Shown: one piece after another, positions 17,852 through 27,588 of the stretch
Position numbering within the stretch: the first letter of the stretch is position 1
Layout: each line of letters starts with the position of its first letter
Assembly: GCF_029889905.1 (NCBI RefSeq)
Contig: NZ_JARANZ010000005.1
Coordinates: 248,001-312,000 of the forward strand
Origin: Chromohalobacter sp. 11-W
Lineage (GTDB): Bacteria; Pseudomonadota; Gammaproteobacteria; Pseudomonadales; Halomonadaceae
Length of the DNA stretch: 64,000 nucleotides
Direction: 5' to 3'
Notes under the pieces: generated by a model
What the model was told of the DNA's origin: nothing
Seen by the model: the letters and a program-made list of their open reading frames with translations, nothing else
Databases searched by the model: none
Translations under genes and position numbers: made by a program

Positions 17852-19564
17852 TCAGTCGTCCAGCGCTTCAGGCAGGTCGGTGACCGCCCCTTTCGACGCG
17901 GAGCTGACCGTCTTGGCGTACTTGGCCAGCGTACCGCGCGTGTAGCGCGGCGCCGGACGCTTCCAGGCCTCGCGACGCCGCTTCATCTCGTCGTCGCTGA
18001 TATGCAATGTCATCACATCGTTTTCGGCATCGATAGTGATCTCATCATGATCTTCGATCAGGCCGATGGGGCCACCCACGAAGGCTTCCGGCGTGACATG
18101 GCCGACCACGAAACCGTGACTGCCGCCGGAGAAACGCCCATCGGTGATCAGCGCGACCTTGTCGCCCAGGCCACGACCCATGATCGCCGAGGTGGGCGTC
18201 AGCATCTCGCGCATGCCGGGGCCACCCTTGGGGCCTTCGTAGCGGATAACGACGACGTCGCCGGCGACCACGGTGAGGTCATTGATTCGCGCCTGCGCTT
18301 CCTCTTCGGAGTTGAAGACGCGGGCGCGACCCGTGAAGCGCGTGCCTTCCTTGCCGGTGATCTTGGCCACCGCCCCTTCCGGCGCCAGATTGCCGTAGAG
18401 GATGCGCAAGTGGCTGCTCGATTTGACCGGCGCATCCAGCGGTTTGATGATTTCCTGACCCGTCGGATAGGGCGTCACGTCGGCCAGATTCTCGGCCAAT
18501 GTCTTGCCGGTCACGGTCAGGCAGTCGCCGTGGAGCAGGCCCGCGTCGAGCAGGACTTTCATCAGCGGCTGGATACCGCCGATCGCCACCAGTTCGCTCA
18601 TCAGGTAATGACCGCTGGGACGAAGATCGGCGAGCACCGGCACGCGCTTGCCGATCTCGGTAAAATCGTCGAGCGAGAGTTCTACCCCGATGGTGTTGGC
18701 CATGGCGATCAGGTGAAGCACGGCATTGGTCGAACCGCCCAGGGCAATGACCACGGTGATGGCGTTCTCGAACGCCTTGCGGGTCATGATGTCCGAAGGT
18801 TTGATGTCCAGCTCGAGCAGCTTGAGCACAGCTTCGCCGGCGGCGCGACTATCATCCTTCTTGCTCTGGGACACCGCATCCTGAGCCGACGAATTGGGCA
18901 GGCTCATGCCCATGGCCTCGATGGCAGACGCCATGGTGTTGGCGGTATACATGCCGCCACAGGAACCCGGTCCGGGAATGGCGACTTCCTCGATCTGCTT
19001 GACCTCGATCAGCGACTTGTTGCCCTGCGAGTAGGCGCCCATCGCCTCGAACACCGACACCAGGTCAGTATGCCCGGCGCCAGGCTGGATGGTGCCGCCG
19101 TAGACGAAGATGCTGGGGCGATCGAGGCGCGCCAGGCCGATCATGCAGCCCGGCATGTTCTTGTCGCAGCCACCGATGGCGACCACACCATCGAAGCCCT
19201 CGCAACCGGACACCGCCTCGATGGAATCGGCGATGATCTCGCGCGAGGCCATCGAATACTTCATGCCTTCGGTGCCATTGGCGATGCCATCACTGATGGT
19301 GATGGTATTGAACACCACACCCTTGCCACCGGCAGCATCGGCGCCGTCACTGGCAGCGTCGGCCAATACGTTGATGTGGCTGTTGCACGGCGTGACGCGA
19401 CTCCAGGTCGACGCGATACCCACCTGCGGCTTCTTGAAATCCTCGTCGTTGAAGCCCACCGCACGCAGCATGGCGCGACTGGCAGCCTTGCCGGGGCCAT
19501 CGACGACATTGGCGGAATGGCGGCGACGGTGATCGGCGTTGGCGGGAGAGTCCTGCTGGCTCAT
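17852..19564 (-). CDS. ilvD: Dihydroxy-acid dehydratase
   Basis: This enzyme dehydrates 2,3-dihydroxy acids to the 2-keto acid precursors of valine, isoleucine and leucine. The 570-residue protein shows the Fe-S and Mg-binding signatures: PCNSHIN near the N-terminus, [34 protein letters not shown], and the C-terminal [18 protein letters not shown]. These fit the shorter [2Fe-2S]-type IlvD clade rather than the 615-residue E. coli type. ATG 19564 lies six bases after AGGAG; the TTG before it is too close. It stands alone, without ilvBHC or leu genes nearby. Confidence 0.95.
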   Translation of the reverse strand: MSQQDSPANADHRRRHSANVVDGPGKAASRAMLRAVGFNDEDFKKPQVGIASTWSRVTPCNSHINVLADAASDGADAAGGKGVVFNTITISDGIANGTEGMKYSMASREIIADSIEAVSGCEGFDGVVAIGGCDKNMPGCMIGLARLDRPSIFVYGGTIQPGAGHTDLVSVFEAMGAYSQGNKSLIEVKQIEEVAIPGPGSCGGMYTANTMASAIEAMGMSLPNSSAQDAVSQSKKDDSRAAGEAVLKLLELDIKPSDIMTRKAFENAITVVIALGGSTNAVLHLIAMANTIGVELSLDDFTEIGKRVPVLADLRPSGHYLMSELVAIGGIQPLMKVLLDAGLLHGDCLTVTGKTLAENLADVTPYPTGQEIIKPLDAPVKSSSHLRILYGNLAPEGAVAKITGKEGTRFTGRARVFNSEEEAQARINDLTVVAGDVVVIRYEGPKGGPGMREMLTPTSAIMGRGLGDKVALITDGRFSGGSHGFVVGHVTPEAFVGGPIGLIEDHDEITIDAENDVMTLHISDDEMKRRREAWKRPAPRYTRGTLAKYAKTVSSASKGAVTDLPEALDD

Positions 19565-19880
19565 CAAGTGCTCCTGTTTCGTCTGGTAGGCCCGAGGGCG
19601 AATTATATGGGCGACGCATGCCGGCTGGGGTGATGCAGCGATAAGACGAGCGACGTGCGTCCAATGTCACGGTCACATGACGTTGCGCGGGCCTCGTGTT
19701 TCTTGGGTAAGGCGGCTCTCGTGAAGCGGCTCTTCTAGTGAAACGACCTGGATAAAGCGACTCGCCATGCCCCGCGCAGAAAGGGGTACGTCCATTGTAA
19801 CGACGTTGGGCGCGATCGGACATCCGATCGCGCCCAATAGTGAGCACGTGAACACGCTCCTTCAGGCAGCGCCTATACGA
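19565..19880. other. Intergenic region between ilvD and lon
   Basis: These 316 bases hold the ilvD promoter and the end of the lon transcript. A TATAAT hexamer reads leftward at 19607-19602, about 40 bases from the ilvD start, without a good -35 element. A perfect 15-bp inverted repeat at 19806-19837 is listed separately. I see no convincing gene. Confidence 0.5.
19806..19837 (-). terminator. Perfect 15-bp inverted repeat after lon
   Basis: TTGGGCGCGATCGGA is followed after two bases by its exact reverse complement, 43 bases downstream of the lon stop. It is probably the lon terminator, though only a weak T-rich stretch follows leftward. Confidence 0.55.
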
Positions 19881-22340
19881 CTAGCCGAAGACCACCTTAG
19901 CCACGTCCCGGTAGCGATTGGCGAAGTGCACGATCATCCCCTGCTTGAGGTAATCGGGCAGCTCCTCATAATCGCGACGGTTGGGTTCGGGCAGAATCAG
20001 CTCGAAGATATCGCTGCGCCGCGCGGCAATCACCTTCTCGCGAATACCCCCCACCGGCAGCACCTGGCCGCTCAGCGTCAACTCGCCGGTCATCGCCAGG
20101 GGTCGGTCCAGGGGCTGCTGCTTGGCCAGCGATAGCAGCGCCGTGGTCATCGTCACGCCGGCCGATGGGCCGTCTTTGGGCGTAGCGCCTTCGGGCACGT
20201 GCATGTGCACATGCGCCTCGTCGAAGAAGGTCGGGTCGGCGCCGAATTCCCTGAGATGCGCCACCGTGTAGCTATAGGCGATATTCGCCGACTCCTGCAT
20301 CACGTCGCCCAACTGGCCGGTGAGCTTGAGACCGCGCGATTTCGCGTGCACGCGCGCCGCTTCGACCGGTAGCGTCGCCCCGCCCATCGAGGTCCATGCC
20401 AGTCCGGTGACCACGCCGACGCCCTTGAGCACTTTTTCCTTGCGGAACGTCGGCGCTCCCAGGAAGTCTTCGAGGTTGTTGACCGAGATCTTGACCGTGT
20501 CCTGCTCGTTTTCGAGCATCGTCACCGCCGCCTTGCGCACGATGCGGTGCAGTTGCTTTTCCAACTGCCGCACCCCGGCTTCGCGCGCATAGCCCTCGAT
20601 GACCTTCCTGAGCGCAGCATCGGTGAGGTTGATGCGCTTCTTGGGGATACGGTCGCGCTCGAGCAGCTTGGGCCACAGATGGTGCTTGGCGATGGCCATC
20701 TTTTCCTCGGCGATGTAACCCGACAGACGGATCTGCTCCATGCGGTCGAGTAGCGCCGGTGGCAACGAATCCAGCGTGTTGGCCGTGCATACGAACAGTA
20801 CCTTGGAAAGGTCCATGCGCACGTCGAGATAATGATCGAGGAAATCGACGTTCTGCTCGGGGTCGAGCACTTCGAGCAACGCCGAGGCCGGGTCGCCCTG
20901 GAACGACTGGCCCATCTTGTCGACCTCGTCGAGCATGATCACCGGGTTTTCGACCTCGACTTCCTTGAGCGCCTGCACCAGCTTGCCTGGCATCGCGCCG
21001 ATATAGGTCCGCCGGTGGCCCTTGATCTCGGCCTCATCGCGCATGCCGCCCACCGAGAAGCGATAGAACTCGCGGCCCAGGGCTTCGGCGATGGAGCGCC
21101 CCACCGAGGTCTTGCCCACGCCTGGCGGGCCGACCAACAGCAGGATCGAGCCGCCGACATCGCCCTTGAAGGTGCCTTCGGCGAGGAACTCGACGATGCG
21201 CTCCTTGACGTCCGTCAGGCCATCATGGTCGCGATCGAGAATCTTGCGCGCTCGGGGCAGGTCGAGCTGGTCCTCGGAGGTGATGCCCCACGGCAGCGAT
21301 GTCAACCAGTCCAGGTAGTTGCGCGTGGTGCCGTATTCCGGCGAGCCGGTTTCGAGCACCGAGAGCTTGCCCAGTTCGTCCTCGATGCGCTCCATGACGC
21401 GCTCGGGCACTTCCAGATTCTCGAGGCGTTCGCGGAACGTATCGACATCGTTCTCGCGGTCGTCCTTGGAGATGCCCAGTTCGCGCTGGATGACCTTGAG
21501 CTGTTCGCGCAGAAAGAACTCGCGCTGGCGGTCCTGCATCTGCGCATTGACCTGCTCGCTGATCTCGCTTTGCAGCTGCGCCACCTCGATTTCCTTGCGT
21601 AGCAGCGGCAGTACCTTCTGCATGCGCGCCATCACCGGCAGCGTCTCGAGCACTTCCTGCAGCTCAGGCCCCTTGGCCGAGGTAATGGCTGCGGCGAAAT
21701 CGGTCAGCGGACCGGGTTCATGCGGGCTGAAGCGATTGAGGTAATGCTTGAGCTCCTCGCCGTACAGCGGGTTGATCGGCAACAATTCCTTGATGCCATT
21801 GATCATCGCCATGGCGTAGGCGCGCGCTTCCTCGTCGCTGGCCTCGATGGGTTCCTTGGGATAGGTGACCTCGACCAGGTACGGCGGTGTCTTCGACAAC
21901 CAGCGGACGATACGAAAACGCCGCACCCCCTGGGCGATGAACTGGATCTGCTGCTCTTCGGTCTGCGAGCGATGAACCTTGACCGCCGTACCGATCTCCG
22001 GGAAGTCACCGGGCCCTAGCTCATCGACGCCGGAATCGCCGACGAACGCTACCCCAACGCTTTGGTGCGGCGTGTTGCCGACCCGCTCCATGGTCTCTTC
22101 CCAGCGTTCGCGGTGGATGACCAGCGGCTGCACCTGCGCAGGGAAGAACGGCCGGTTGTGAATCGGCAGTAGGTAGAGACGCTCGGGCAGATAGTCCTGC
22201 GTCGGCACCACCGCACGTCCTTGGGAGGTCGATTCTTGATCGTCCTGCGTCGGGGAATTTTCCTCTTCGGCGTCTTGCCGTGCCTCTTCGAGTTCGGCGT
22301 AAAAATCCCGGGATTGATCCTGATCGCGTTCGCTCATCAT
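19881..22340 (-). CDS. lon: Lon-family ATP-dependent protease (AsrA-like)
   Basis: This is an 819-residue Lon protease with N-terminal substrate domain ([19 protein letters not shown]), AAA+ module with Walker [10 protein letters not shown] and Walker [11 protein letters not shown], and the Ser-Lys protease domain ([11 protein letters not shown] with catalytic Ser; VIAARRS near the catalytic Lys). The first 57 residues form an acidic, Gln/Glu/Asp-rich extension not seen in housekeeping Lon. The extension and the [13 protein letters not shown] block recall the second Lon of Pseudomonas (AsrA type). It degrades misfolded and regulatory proteins. AAGG precedes two adjacent ATG codons (22340 and 22337). 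Confidence 0.93.
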   Translation of the reverse strand: MMSERDQDQSRDFYAELEEARQDAEEENSPTQDDQESTSQGRAVVPTQDYLPERLYLLPIHNRPFFPAQVQPLVIHRERWEETMERVGNTPHQSVGVAFVGDSGVDELGPGDFPEIGTAVKVHRSQTEEQQIQFIAQGVRRFRIVRWLSKTPPYLVEVTYPKEPIEASDEEARAYAMAMINGIKELLPINPLYGEELKHYLNRFSPHEPGPLTDFAAAITSAKGPELQEVLETLPVMARMQKVLPLLRKEIEVAQLQSEISEQVNAQMQDRQREFFLREQLKVIQRELGISKDDRENDVDTFRERLENLEVPERVMERIEDELGKLSVLETGSPEYGTTRNYLDWLTSLPWGITSEDQLDLPRARKILDRDHDGLTDVKERIVEFLAEGTFKGDVGGSILLLVGPPGVGKTSVGRSIAEALGREFYRFSVGGMRDEAEIKGHRRTYIGAMPGKLVQALKEVEVENPVIMLDEVDKMGQSFQGDPASALLEVLDPEQNVDFLDHYLDVRMDLSKVLFVCTANTLDSLPPALLDRMEQIRLSGYIAEEKMAIAKHHLWPKLLERDRIPKKRINLTDAALRKVIEGYAREAGVRQLEKQLHRIVRKAAVTMLENEQDTVKISVNNLEDFLGAPTFRKEKVLKGVGVVTGLAWTSMGGATLPVEAARVHAKSRGLKLTGQLGDVMQESANIAYSYTVAHLREFGADPTFFDEAHVHMHVPEGATPKDGPSAGVTMTTALLSLAKQQPLDRPLAMTGELTLSGQVLPVGGIREKVIAARRSDIFELILPEPNRRDYEELPDYLKQGMIVHFANRYRDVAKVVFG

Positions 22341-22428
22341 TCACCTTGAAAGTCGTCGGGCAAATTGCCCGTTTGCCAAGAGGAATGCGGGCGTCACCGG
22401 CGAACTTCAAGCCTACGCGGCATGATGC

Positions 22429-23670
22429 TCACCAACGCAGCGCACGTTCATTGACACGCCATTGGCCGGCATCGACGCGAAACACCAAACGCGGCGTCTC
22501 CGGCGGAAGCCCCAGATGCAAGGCCAAAAGTGCCGGCGCATCGACAAGCGTGATATGGCCATCGAGACGTTGCTGGAGATGGCGCCAGAAGGCGGGAGAT
22601 GTCACCGGGGTGGCCGCCAGCGAGGCCGCATCGTCACCGTCGAGCGTCAATTCTCCGAAGGCGCGGCTATCGACGCCGAAGGCCTCGCTGGTCACTTGCA
22701 GGGTCTCCAGCGTGAGTCGCGGTGAATCACGCAGCACATTCACTACCAAAGGGGTCAACCGCGCCCACCGCGACGTCGCGTCGACCGAGGCCACGTCACG
22801 GCCGTTGTCAGCGCCCAAGCTCTCCTCATGCATGCGTTCGATTAGAGCGCGCAGGGCATCGGCATCGACGCGCGCCAATCCCAGCGACATGCGACCCGAG
22901 GCCACCGACTGCCCCGCCACGGCGATATCCGCCACGTTGCCTTCACCATGATAGTCGAAGGCATCATCGTCGAGGCGCAGGTCGGCCTCGTAATCCAATG
23001 CATTCAGCGAGAACGACGCACCGTCCTGCCAGGCCAGCGACGCCAGAGAAAGATCCATGCTGTGATGAAAGTTGCGCTCGTCGCCCCGATGACGCCCCTC
23101 GACGTCGAGCGCCCCGAGCTCGAGCGACGCCTCGCCCAGCGATACGTGCCACGGCGCCGAGCGTAAGTGATAACGCACGTCCCCGGCATGCCCATTCAAC
23201 ATCAGCTCGCCGGCGCCGACTTCCAGCGACGCCGCTTTCGGCAGCACACCGCGTGCGGTGAACGCCGCCCATTTCAGCCGCCCTGTCATATCGCCCGACA
23301 ACGTTCGATAGGTAGCCTGCCATGTCGGGGCTGCATCCGCCGCCAACACCGTCGTCCCTGCGTGGGTGACAACCGCTTCACCATCGAGGTGACTGCTCAG
23401 AACGCCATGACGGACGCGATAAGGGAGCGAAACGCGCAGCGGGCTACCTTCCCCCGCAACGGTTTCCAGACGCAGAACGCCGGAGGAATGCCACCACCCT
23501 TGTTCGACCTCATGACGCGAGGCCTGCCAGCCCTGGCGAGCATCCAGCCGTGCGGTCAGACGCTCCAGCGCCTGTTCGCCGACATGACTCGACCACGCCT
23601 GCGCCACACACCAAGCGATGCCGAACAGCAAAAGCAGGCAGCCCCCGCCGATCCAGCGTTTCTTGTGCAT
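22429..23670 (-). CDS. DUF945 (YdgA-like) protein
   Basis: The 413-residue protein begins with a single N-terminal membrane segment (about residues 7-24, GGCLLLLFGIAWCVAQAW), followed by a long beta-rich soluble part that should face the periplasm. The early segment LTARLDARQGWQASRHEVEQGWWHS and the weakly conserved repetitive strands fit the DUF945/YdgA family. Function of the family is not established. GGAGA precedes ATG 23670. It lies between the hybrid kinase and lon on the same strand. Confidence 0.8.
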   Translation of the reverse strand: MHKKRWIGGGCLLLLFGIAWCVAQAWSSHVGEQALERLTARLDARQGWQASRHEVEQGWWHSSGVLRLETVAGEGSPLRVSLPYRVRHGVLSSHLDGEAVVTHAGTTVLAADAAPTWQATYRTLSGDMTGRLKWAAFTARGVLPKAASLEVGAGELMLNGHAGDVRYHLRSAPWHVSLGEASLELGALDVEGRHRGDERNFHHSMDLSLASLAWQDGASFSLNALDYEADLRLDDDAFDYHGEGNVADIAVAGQSVASGRMSLGLARVDADALRALIERMHEESLGADNGRDVASVDATSRWARLTPLVVNVLRDSPRLTLETLQVTSEAFGVDSRAFGELTLDGDDAASLAATPVTSPAFWRHLQQRLDGHITLVDAPALLALHLGLPPETPRLVFRVDAGQWRVNERALRW

Positions 23671-23710
23671 TATGATGTCTCCAGATGACGCGAGGCGCCT
23701 TCACGTCTCT

Positions 23711-25924
23711 TCAGGCGGGCATGTCATTGGCCATGCGCAGCGCCTGACGCGACGAGGTGATGGTGGGACGCAACATTCTCCACTGCCGACCGGCTTCGTC
23801 CGAGTCCGCCTGGCGCGCCACACGCTCCAGGCAATCACTGCCGTGTACCAGGCGCGTCAAGGCCAGCGACGACGACTCGCCCTTGAGTCGATGTGCCAGT
23901 TCGGCCGTCCGCGTCATATCCGCGTCGGCGACGGCCGCCTCGAGCGCCTCCTCCAGCACCCGCGACTGATACTGCCAGGCGGCCACCAACGCACTACGCT
24001 GCGCCGCACCCAAAGTGTCACCGAGCATCGCGAATTCCTGGCGATCGAGGAGCGCCGGTAGCGTATCCGCCGACTCCACCACGGCAGACGACCGTGCCTC
24101 GTCAGGCGTGGACGTCTCTTCCAGATCGCGTAAACCGAAGCGCACGAGGAGATCGACTAGAACGTGCTGGCGAATGGGCTTCGTCAACACCTCCGCCATG
24201 CCGGAGACCAAGGCCCGTTGATGTTCTTGGGTAGTGACGCTGGCGGTCATCGCGACCAGGGGGGTGGCCTGGTTGGGACCGTTTTGGGCAATAATCCGCC
24301 GTGCCGTCTCCGGCCCATCGAGCGTGGGCATACGAATATCCAGGAAAATCAAGGCGAACGTTGTGCGCTCGGTGAGTTCCAAGGCCGCCTCACCGCTGTC
24401 GGCGACATGCACCGTATGTCCAAGACGCTCAAGCATGGCCACGGCCACCTGGCGATTGACGGGATTGTCCTCAATCACCAGCAGGGGCGCCGTGCGTGCC
24501 GCCGTCGCGTTCCATGTTTCCCCTGACGGAATGAGCTTTCCACCGCTCTCGGCGTCGCGGGGCAATGGCAGCTCGAACCAGAAGCGGCTGCCCTGGTTGG
24601 CCGGACTCGAGACGCCGATACGTCCCTGCATGGCTTCCACCAGCCGCTTGCTGATGGCCAGCCCCAGGCCGGTCCCATTCTGCGTGGCTGCCCCCTGGTA
24701 AAAAGGCTGAAACAAACGTTCGCGGTCGACGTCATCGATGCCGCAACCGGTGTCGCTTACCTCGAAATGTATCCAATCGCCGCGCATCGGTTTGACGATC
24801 AGCGTCACGCTACCTTGCCGCGTGAACTTGAGCGCGTTGGAGAGCAGGTTGAGCAATACCTGGCGCAAGCGCCCCACATCGCCTACCAGGTACTCGGGTA
24901 CCGACGGCGAGACGACACTCACGAACTCGACATAGGTGGCGCGCGGCTCGAGCAGTCGCATCAAGGACCCGACAAGCTCGGGGAGAGAGAACATCTCACG
25001 CTCGATATCCAGATGCCCGGCCTCGATCTTGGAAAAGTCCAGTAGATCGCTGATCAACACCAACAGCTGTGAACCGCTATCGTGGATGGTTTCGACATAT
25101 TGATGCGAGGTTTCATCCAGCGTGCGTTCGCGCAGTAGCTCCGTCATCCCCAGCACACCGTTGAGCGGCGTGCGTATCTCATGGCTGACGGTGGCCAGGA
25201 AGTCCGACTTGGCCTGGTTGGCGGACTCGGCATGACGCGCGGTGTCCTGAAGCTCCTGGCTCAGATGCTCCAATGCCCGTCGCGCCGCGATATTCTCTCC
25301 CGCCTCCTGAAACAGGAAGCGGATCACCAACACGGTGGCGCCGCACATCAGCAAGATCAACGCCAGCAAGGCGGCATACAGCGCCAACTGCACTTCACGC
25401 TCACGCGTCTTGGATTCGGCGAGATAGGCGTTGACCGACACGACGAGGCGCTCGCTGAGGCCGCTCAGCGTCTGCAAGCGTTCATCTAATGAGGAAAGCT
25501 CGGGTGATTCGGGGGACATCCGCGTCAAAGCGGCATCGAGCGCATCGCTGCGCGACAGGATCTCTGGCAACAACGCGCGCGCTTCGGGCAGCGACTGAAA
25601 AAGCGCGGCGATTTCGCCTTCGCGTAGCAGATTGATGCGGCTATACAGCAATTCGAAGCGCATGCGCACGTCATCGAACTCGCCCGGATTCTGTTCGGCC
25701 TGCAAGACGGCATTGCGCATCTGAATGGTTTCCCGATCCAGCTTGTAGGCCGCCCAGGCGGCGTCGCCGGCAACACTCTTGGCCAGGACTTCCTGTCGCC
25801 AAATGATCAAGCTGACCACCACCAGGGCCGCGACGAAAAACAGGATCGCCGCGCAGGCCCCAAGCTTGAGCCGCATCGGCAAACGCGACACGAGATGGAT
25901 ACGGGAGCGCCAGGCCATCATCAT
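23711..25924 (-). CDS. TorS-like hybrid sensor histidine kinase
   Basis: The 737-residue kinase has membrane segments at about 22-42 and 180-204 that flank a mostly helical periplasmic sensor region, then a coiled linker, a HisKA domain ([10 protein letters not shown], His248), an ATPase domain ([29 protein letters not shown]), a receiver (LIFLDIRMP, Asp529) and a C-terminal Hpt domain ([11 protein letters not shown], His678). This tripartite layout is that of TorS, ArcB and BarA. No partner response regulator is encoded nearby. Its start overlaps the stop of the upstream SUOX-fold protein by 3-4 bases, so the two are translated together and the exported protein is a likely sensing partner. 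Confidence 0.92.
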   Translation of the reverse strand: MMMAWRSRIHLVSRLPMRLKLGACAAILFFVAALVVVSLIIWRQEVLAKSVAGDAAWAAYKLDRETIQMRNAVLQAEQNPGEFDDVRMRFELLYSRINLLREGEIAALFQSLPEARALLPEILSRSDALDAALTRMSPESPELSSLDERLQTLSGLSERLVVSVNAYLAESKTREREVQLALYAALLALILLMCGATVLVIRFLFQEAGENIAARRALEHLSQELQDTARHAESANQAKSDFLATVSHEIRTPLNGVLGMTELLRERTLDETSHQYVETIHDSGSQLLVLISDLLDFSKIEAGHLDIEREMFSLPELVGSLMRLLEPRATYVEFVSVVSPSVPEYLVGDVGRLRQVLLNLLSNALKFTRQGSVTLIVKPMRGDWIHFEVSDTGCGIDDVDRERLFQPFYQGAATQNGTGLGLAISKRLVEAMQGRIGVSSPANQGSRFWFELPLPRDAESGGKLIPSGETWNATAARTAPLLVIEDNPVNRQVAVAMLERLGHTVHVADSGEAALELTERTTFALIFLDIRMPTLDGPETARRIIAQNGPNQATPLVAMTASVTTQEHQRALVSGMAEVLTKPIRQHVLVDLLVRFGLRDLEETSTPDEARSSAVVESADTLPALLDRQEFAMLGDTLGAAQRSALVAAWQYQSRVLEEALEAAVADADMTRTAELAHRLKGESSSLALTRLVHGSDCLERVARQADSDEAGRQWRMLRPTITSSRQALRMANDMPA

Positions 25925-26463
25925 TCCACGACGATACGCGCGACCTGCCAGACCGAGCGGAAACGCACTTCCTCGGTCTGCAGTTCGGGATGATCATCGA
26001 AAGGATAGAGCACGAACAACGGGCCGTATTCGCGCACCGGCATCGGCTCGCCATCGCGCTGCATGGCTAGAATTACTCCGTACTCTCTTGCCTCGGGCAG
26101 CGGTACGTCGGCAGCGAAATCATTCAACGCGACGACGTGCAGCGAATCGCCGCGAGCGCCGACCGCATCGTAAATTGCGCCCAGTAAGGGACCTTCGAAA
26201 TGCGATGCACCTTCGGTCCAAGGGGTATGCGTGACGGTTGTGCCTTGTGGCAATTCCTGGAGCATGTCGCGGTCGAATCGTGCCACACCATCACCGTTGG
26301 TACGCGAGATATTCCCCTCCACGGTCAACATGACCTTTCCTTCGGGAGCCGGCAATGGGTGAGCATGCACCGCCGAAACACAGGACATGAGCAAAAAGAA
26401 GCCAAGTCCGGCCGTCATGCCTCGGCGTCCCAGGCATTGCTTCAGCGTGATCAAGACACCCAT
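25921..26463 (-). CDS. Exported SUOX/molybdopterin-fold protein without Mo-ligand cysteine
   Basis: The 180-residue product has an N-terminal signal sequence (FFLLMSCVSAVHA, cleavage near residue 34). The mature domain includes VEGNISR, FEGPLLGAIYDAVGA, VVALNDFAADVPLPEAREYGVILA, YGPLFVLYPFD and a C-terminal [11 protein letters not shown]. These blocks resemble the oxidoreductase molybdopterin-binding (SUOX) fold. The mature part contains no cysteine, so the usual molybdenum ligand is absent and catalysis is unlikely. Position directly before a TorS-like kinase, with overlapping codons, suggests a periplasmic ligand-binding or sensory partner. I chose ATG 26463; an ATG at 26418 would also leave a signal peptide. 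Confidence 0.75.
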   Translation of the reverse strand: MGVLITLKQCLGRRGMTAGLGFFLLMSCVSAVHAHPLPAPEGKVMLTVEGNISRTNGDGVARFDRDMLQELPQGTTVTHTPWTEGASHFEGPLLGAIYDAVGARGDSLHVVALNDFAADVPLPEAREYGVILAMQRDGEPMPVREYGPLFVLYPFDDHPELQTEEVRFRSVWQVARIVVE

Positions 26464-26585
26464 GATTAGCCGTTCCCATCCGAGTGCGAGCAAAAACGTC
26501 ATACCGCTATCAATGACCCTACCACCGCAAAATGGTGCTTGCATGCCATGCGTGGTTGTCGAATGTCGTGGTTGATCCATCCGCC

Positions 26586-27377
26586 TCACTCCAGCACCTC
26601 GAGGCGATCATGACGCGTAATGCGGCCCTCGTTTTCGGCAATCAGGTTCTGCCCGAAATACACCTTGCCGCCCTCGCCACGCCGGTAACCGGCCAGCGTA
26701 CGCAAGGGTTCGCGGCCCTCCTTGAACGTGCCCGTGGCGGGATCGACGCTGACCATCGCGCAGCGAGCACAAGGCTTATCGACACGGAATACAACCTCGC
26801 CCAGACGGATGCGTCGCCACTCATCCTCGGCATACGCGGTGGTACCGGCGATCACCAGATTGGGACGAAACTGCGCCATGAGATGCTGCTCAGCAGTACG
26901 CGTGTTGAGATCGGCCAACGAGGCCTCGGAGATCAATAACAGCGGGTAGCCATCGGCAAAGCTGACGCGCTGTTCGATGGAACGCCGATAACGCGAGGAT
27001 TGCTCACCCAGCCACAACAACCGAGCGGGCTCGCCCGCCACCTCACTGAACCAGGCATCCAGACGTGCATGCGTGGTCCAGGCATCGAAGTCGTCGGCCC
27101 ATACCGTGGTGGCGAACGTTGCTAGATCGAAGGCTCCCACCGCCAGTTCCAACGCGGGCAGTTGCGGATGCGACAGGCCCAGCGTTTGACCGTCGAACGT
27201 CGCAGTCACGCACTGCAACTGAGGATGCGTGCGGGCGGTCAGGAAGGTGCCATCGGGCTTGGCAACCATGAAACGTCTATCACCGACTATCCCTTCCACA
27301 CCGACCCATGCCGATTCTTGCATACGTCCCGCAGTGGATTTAACGGGATAAAGGTGGATCGTGGACAGCGACGCCAT
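26586..27377 (-). CDS. MOSC-domain protein, YcbX-like
   Basis: The 263-residue protein has an N-terminal MOSC beta-barrel (LSTIHLYPVKSTAGRMQESAWVG..GDRRFMV) and a C-terminal MOSC domain with the conserved cysteine region (FRVDKPCARCAMVSVDPATG). It resembles E. coli YcbX without the C-terminal ferredoxin domain. MOSC proteins bind the molybdenum cofactor; YcbX and YiiM reduce N-hydroxylated compounds. GAGG lies six bases before ATG 27377; the frame is open 75 codons further upstream but without homology. It is 122 bases upstream of the SUOX-fold protein gene on the same strand. Confidence 0.88.
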   Translation of the reverse strand: MASLSTIHLYPVKSTAGRMQESAWVGVEGIVGDRRFMVAKPDGTFLTARTHPQLQCVTATFDGQTLGLSHPQLPALELAVGAFDLATFATTVWADDFDAWTTHARLDAWFSEVAGEPARLLWLGEQSSRYRRSIEQRVSFADGYPLLLISEASLADLNTRTAEQHLMAQFRPNLVIAGTTAYAEDEWRRIRLGEVVFRVDKPCARCAMVSVDPATGTFKEGREPLRTLAGYRRGEGGKVYFGQNLIAENEGRITRHDRLEVLE

Positions 27378-27522
27378 GGCAGCCTCATTGGGGTCTAGGG
27401 AATTGAGAGGGTATTTCTGAGCATTGTCGCAAAAAATACCGCCTGCCGCCTCGATAGTGACGCGCCATTGCCCCGTCCGGGGGGGGGTACTTGAGCAGTA
27501 AACACAAGCGACAGCCACCATC

Positions 27523-27551
27523 AAAAACGCCCGCCTCTCTCGAGGCGGGCG
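27523..27551 (-). terminator. Terminator of the TRAP operon
   Basis: A 10-bp stem (CGCCCGCCTC/GAGGCGGGCG, loop of four) is followed leftward by TTTTT, 38 bases downstream of the TRAP permease stop. Confidence 0.88.
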
Positions 27552-27588
27552 CATTTTGTTACACCACGTACCGACGCGATGTGTCCGT

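Noticed and set aside
18002-19633. A 543-codon open frame on the plus strand opposite ilvD
   Set aside because: It mirrors ilvD codons in a GC-rich genome, its translation is His/Asp/Gln-rich without domains, and ilvD on the other strand is unambiguous.
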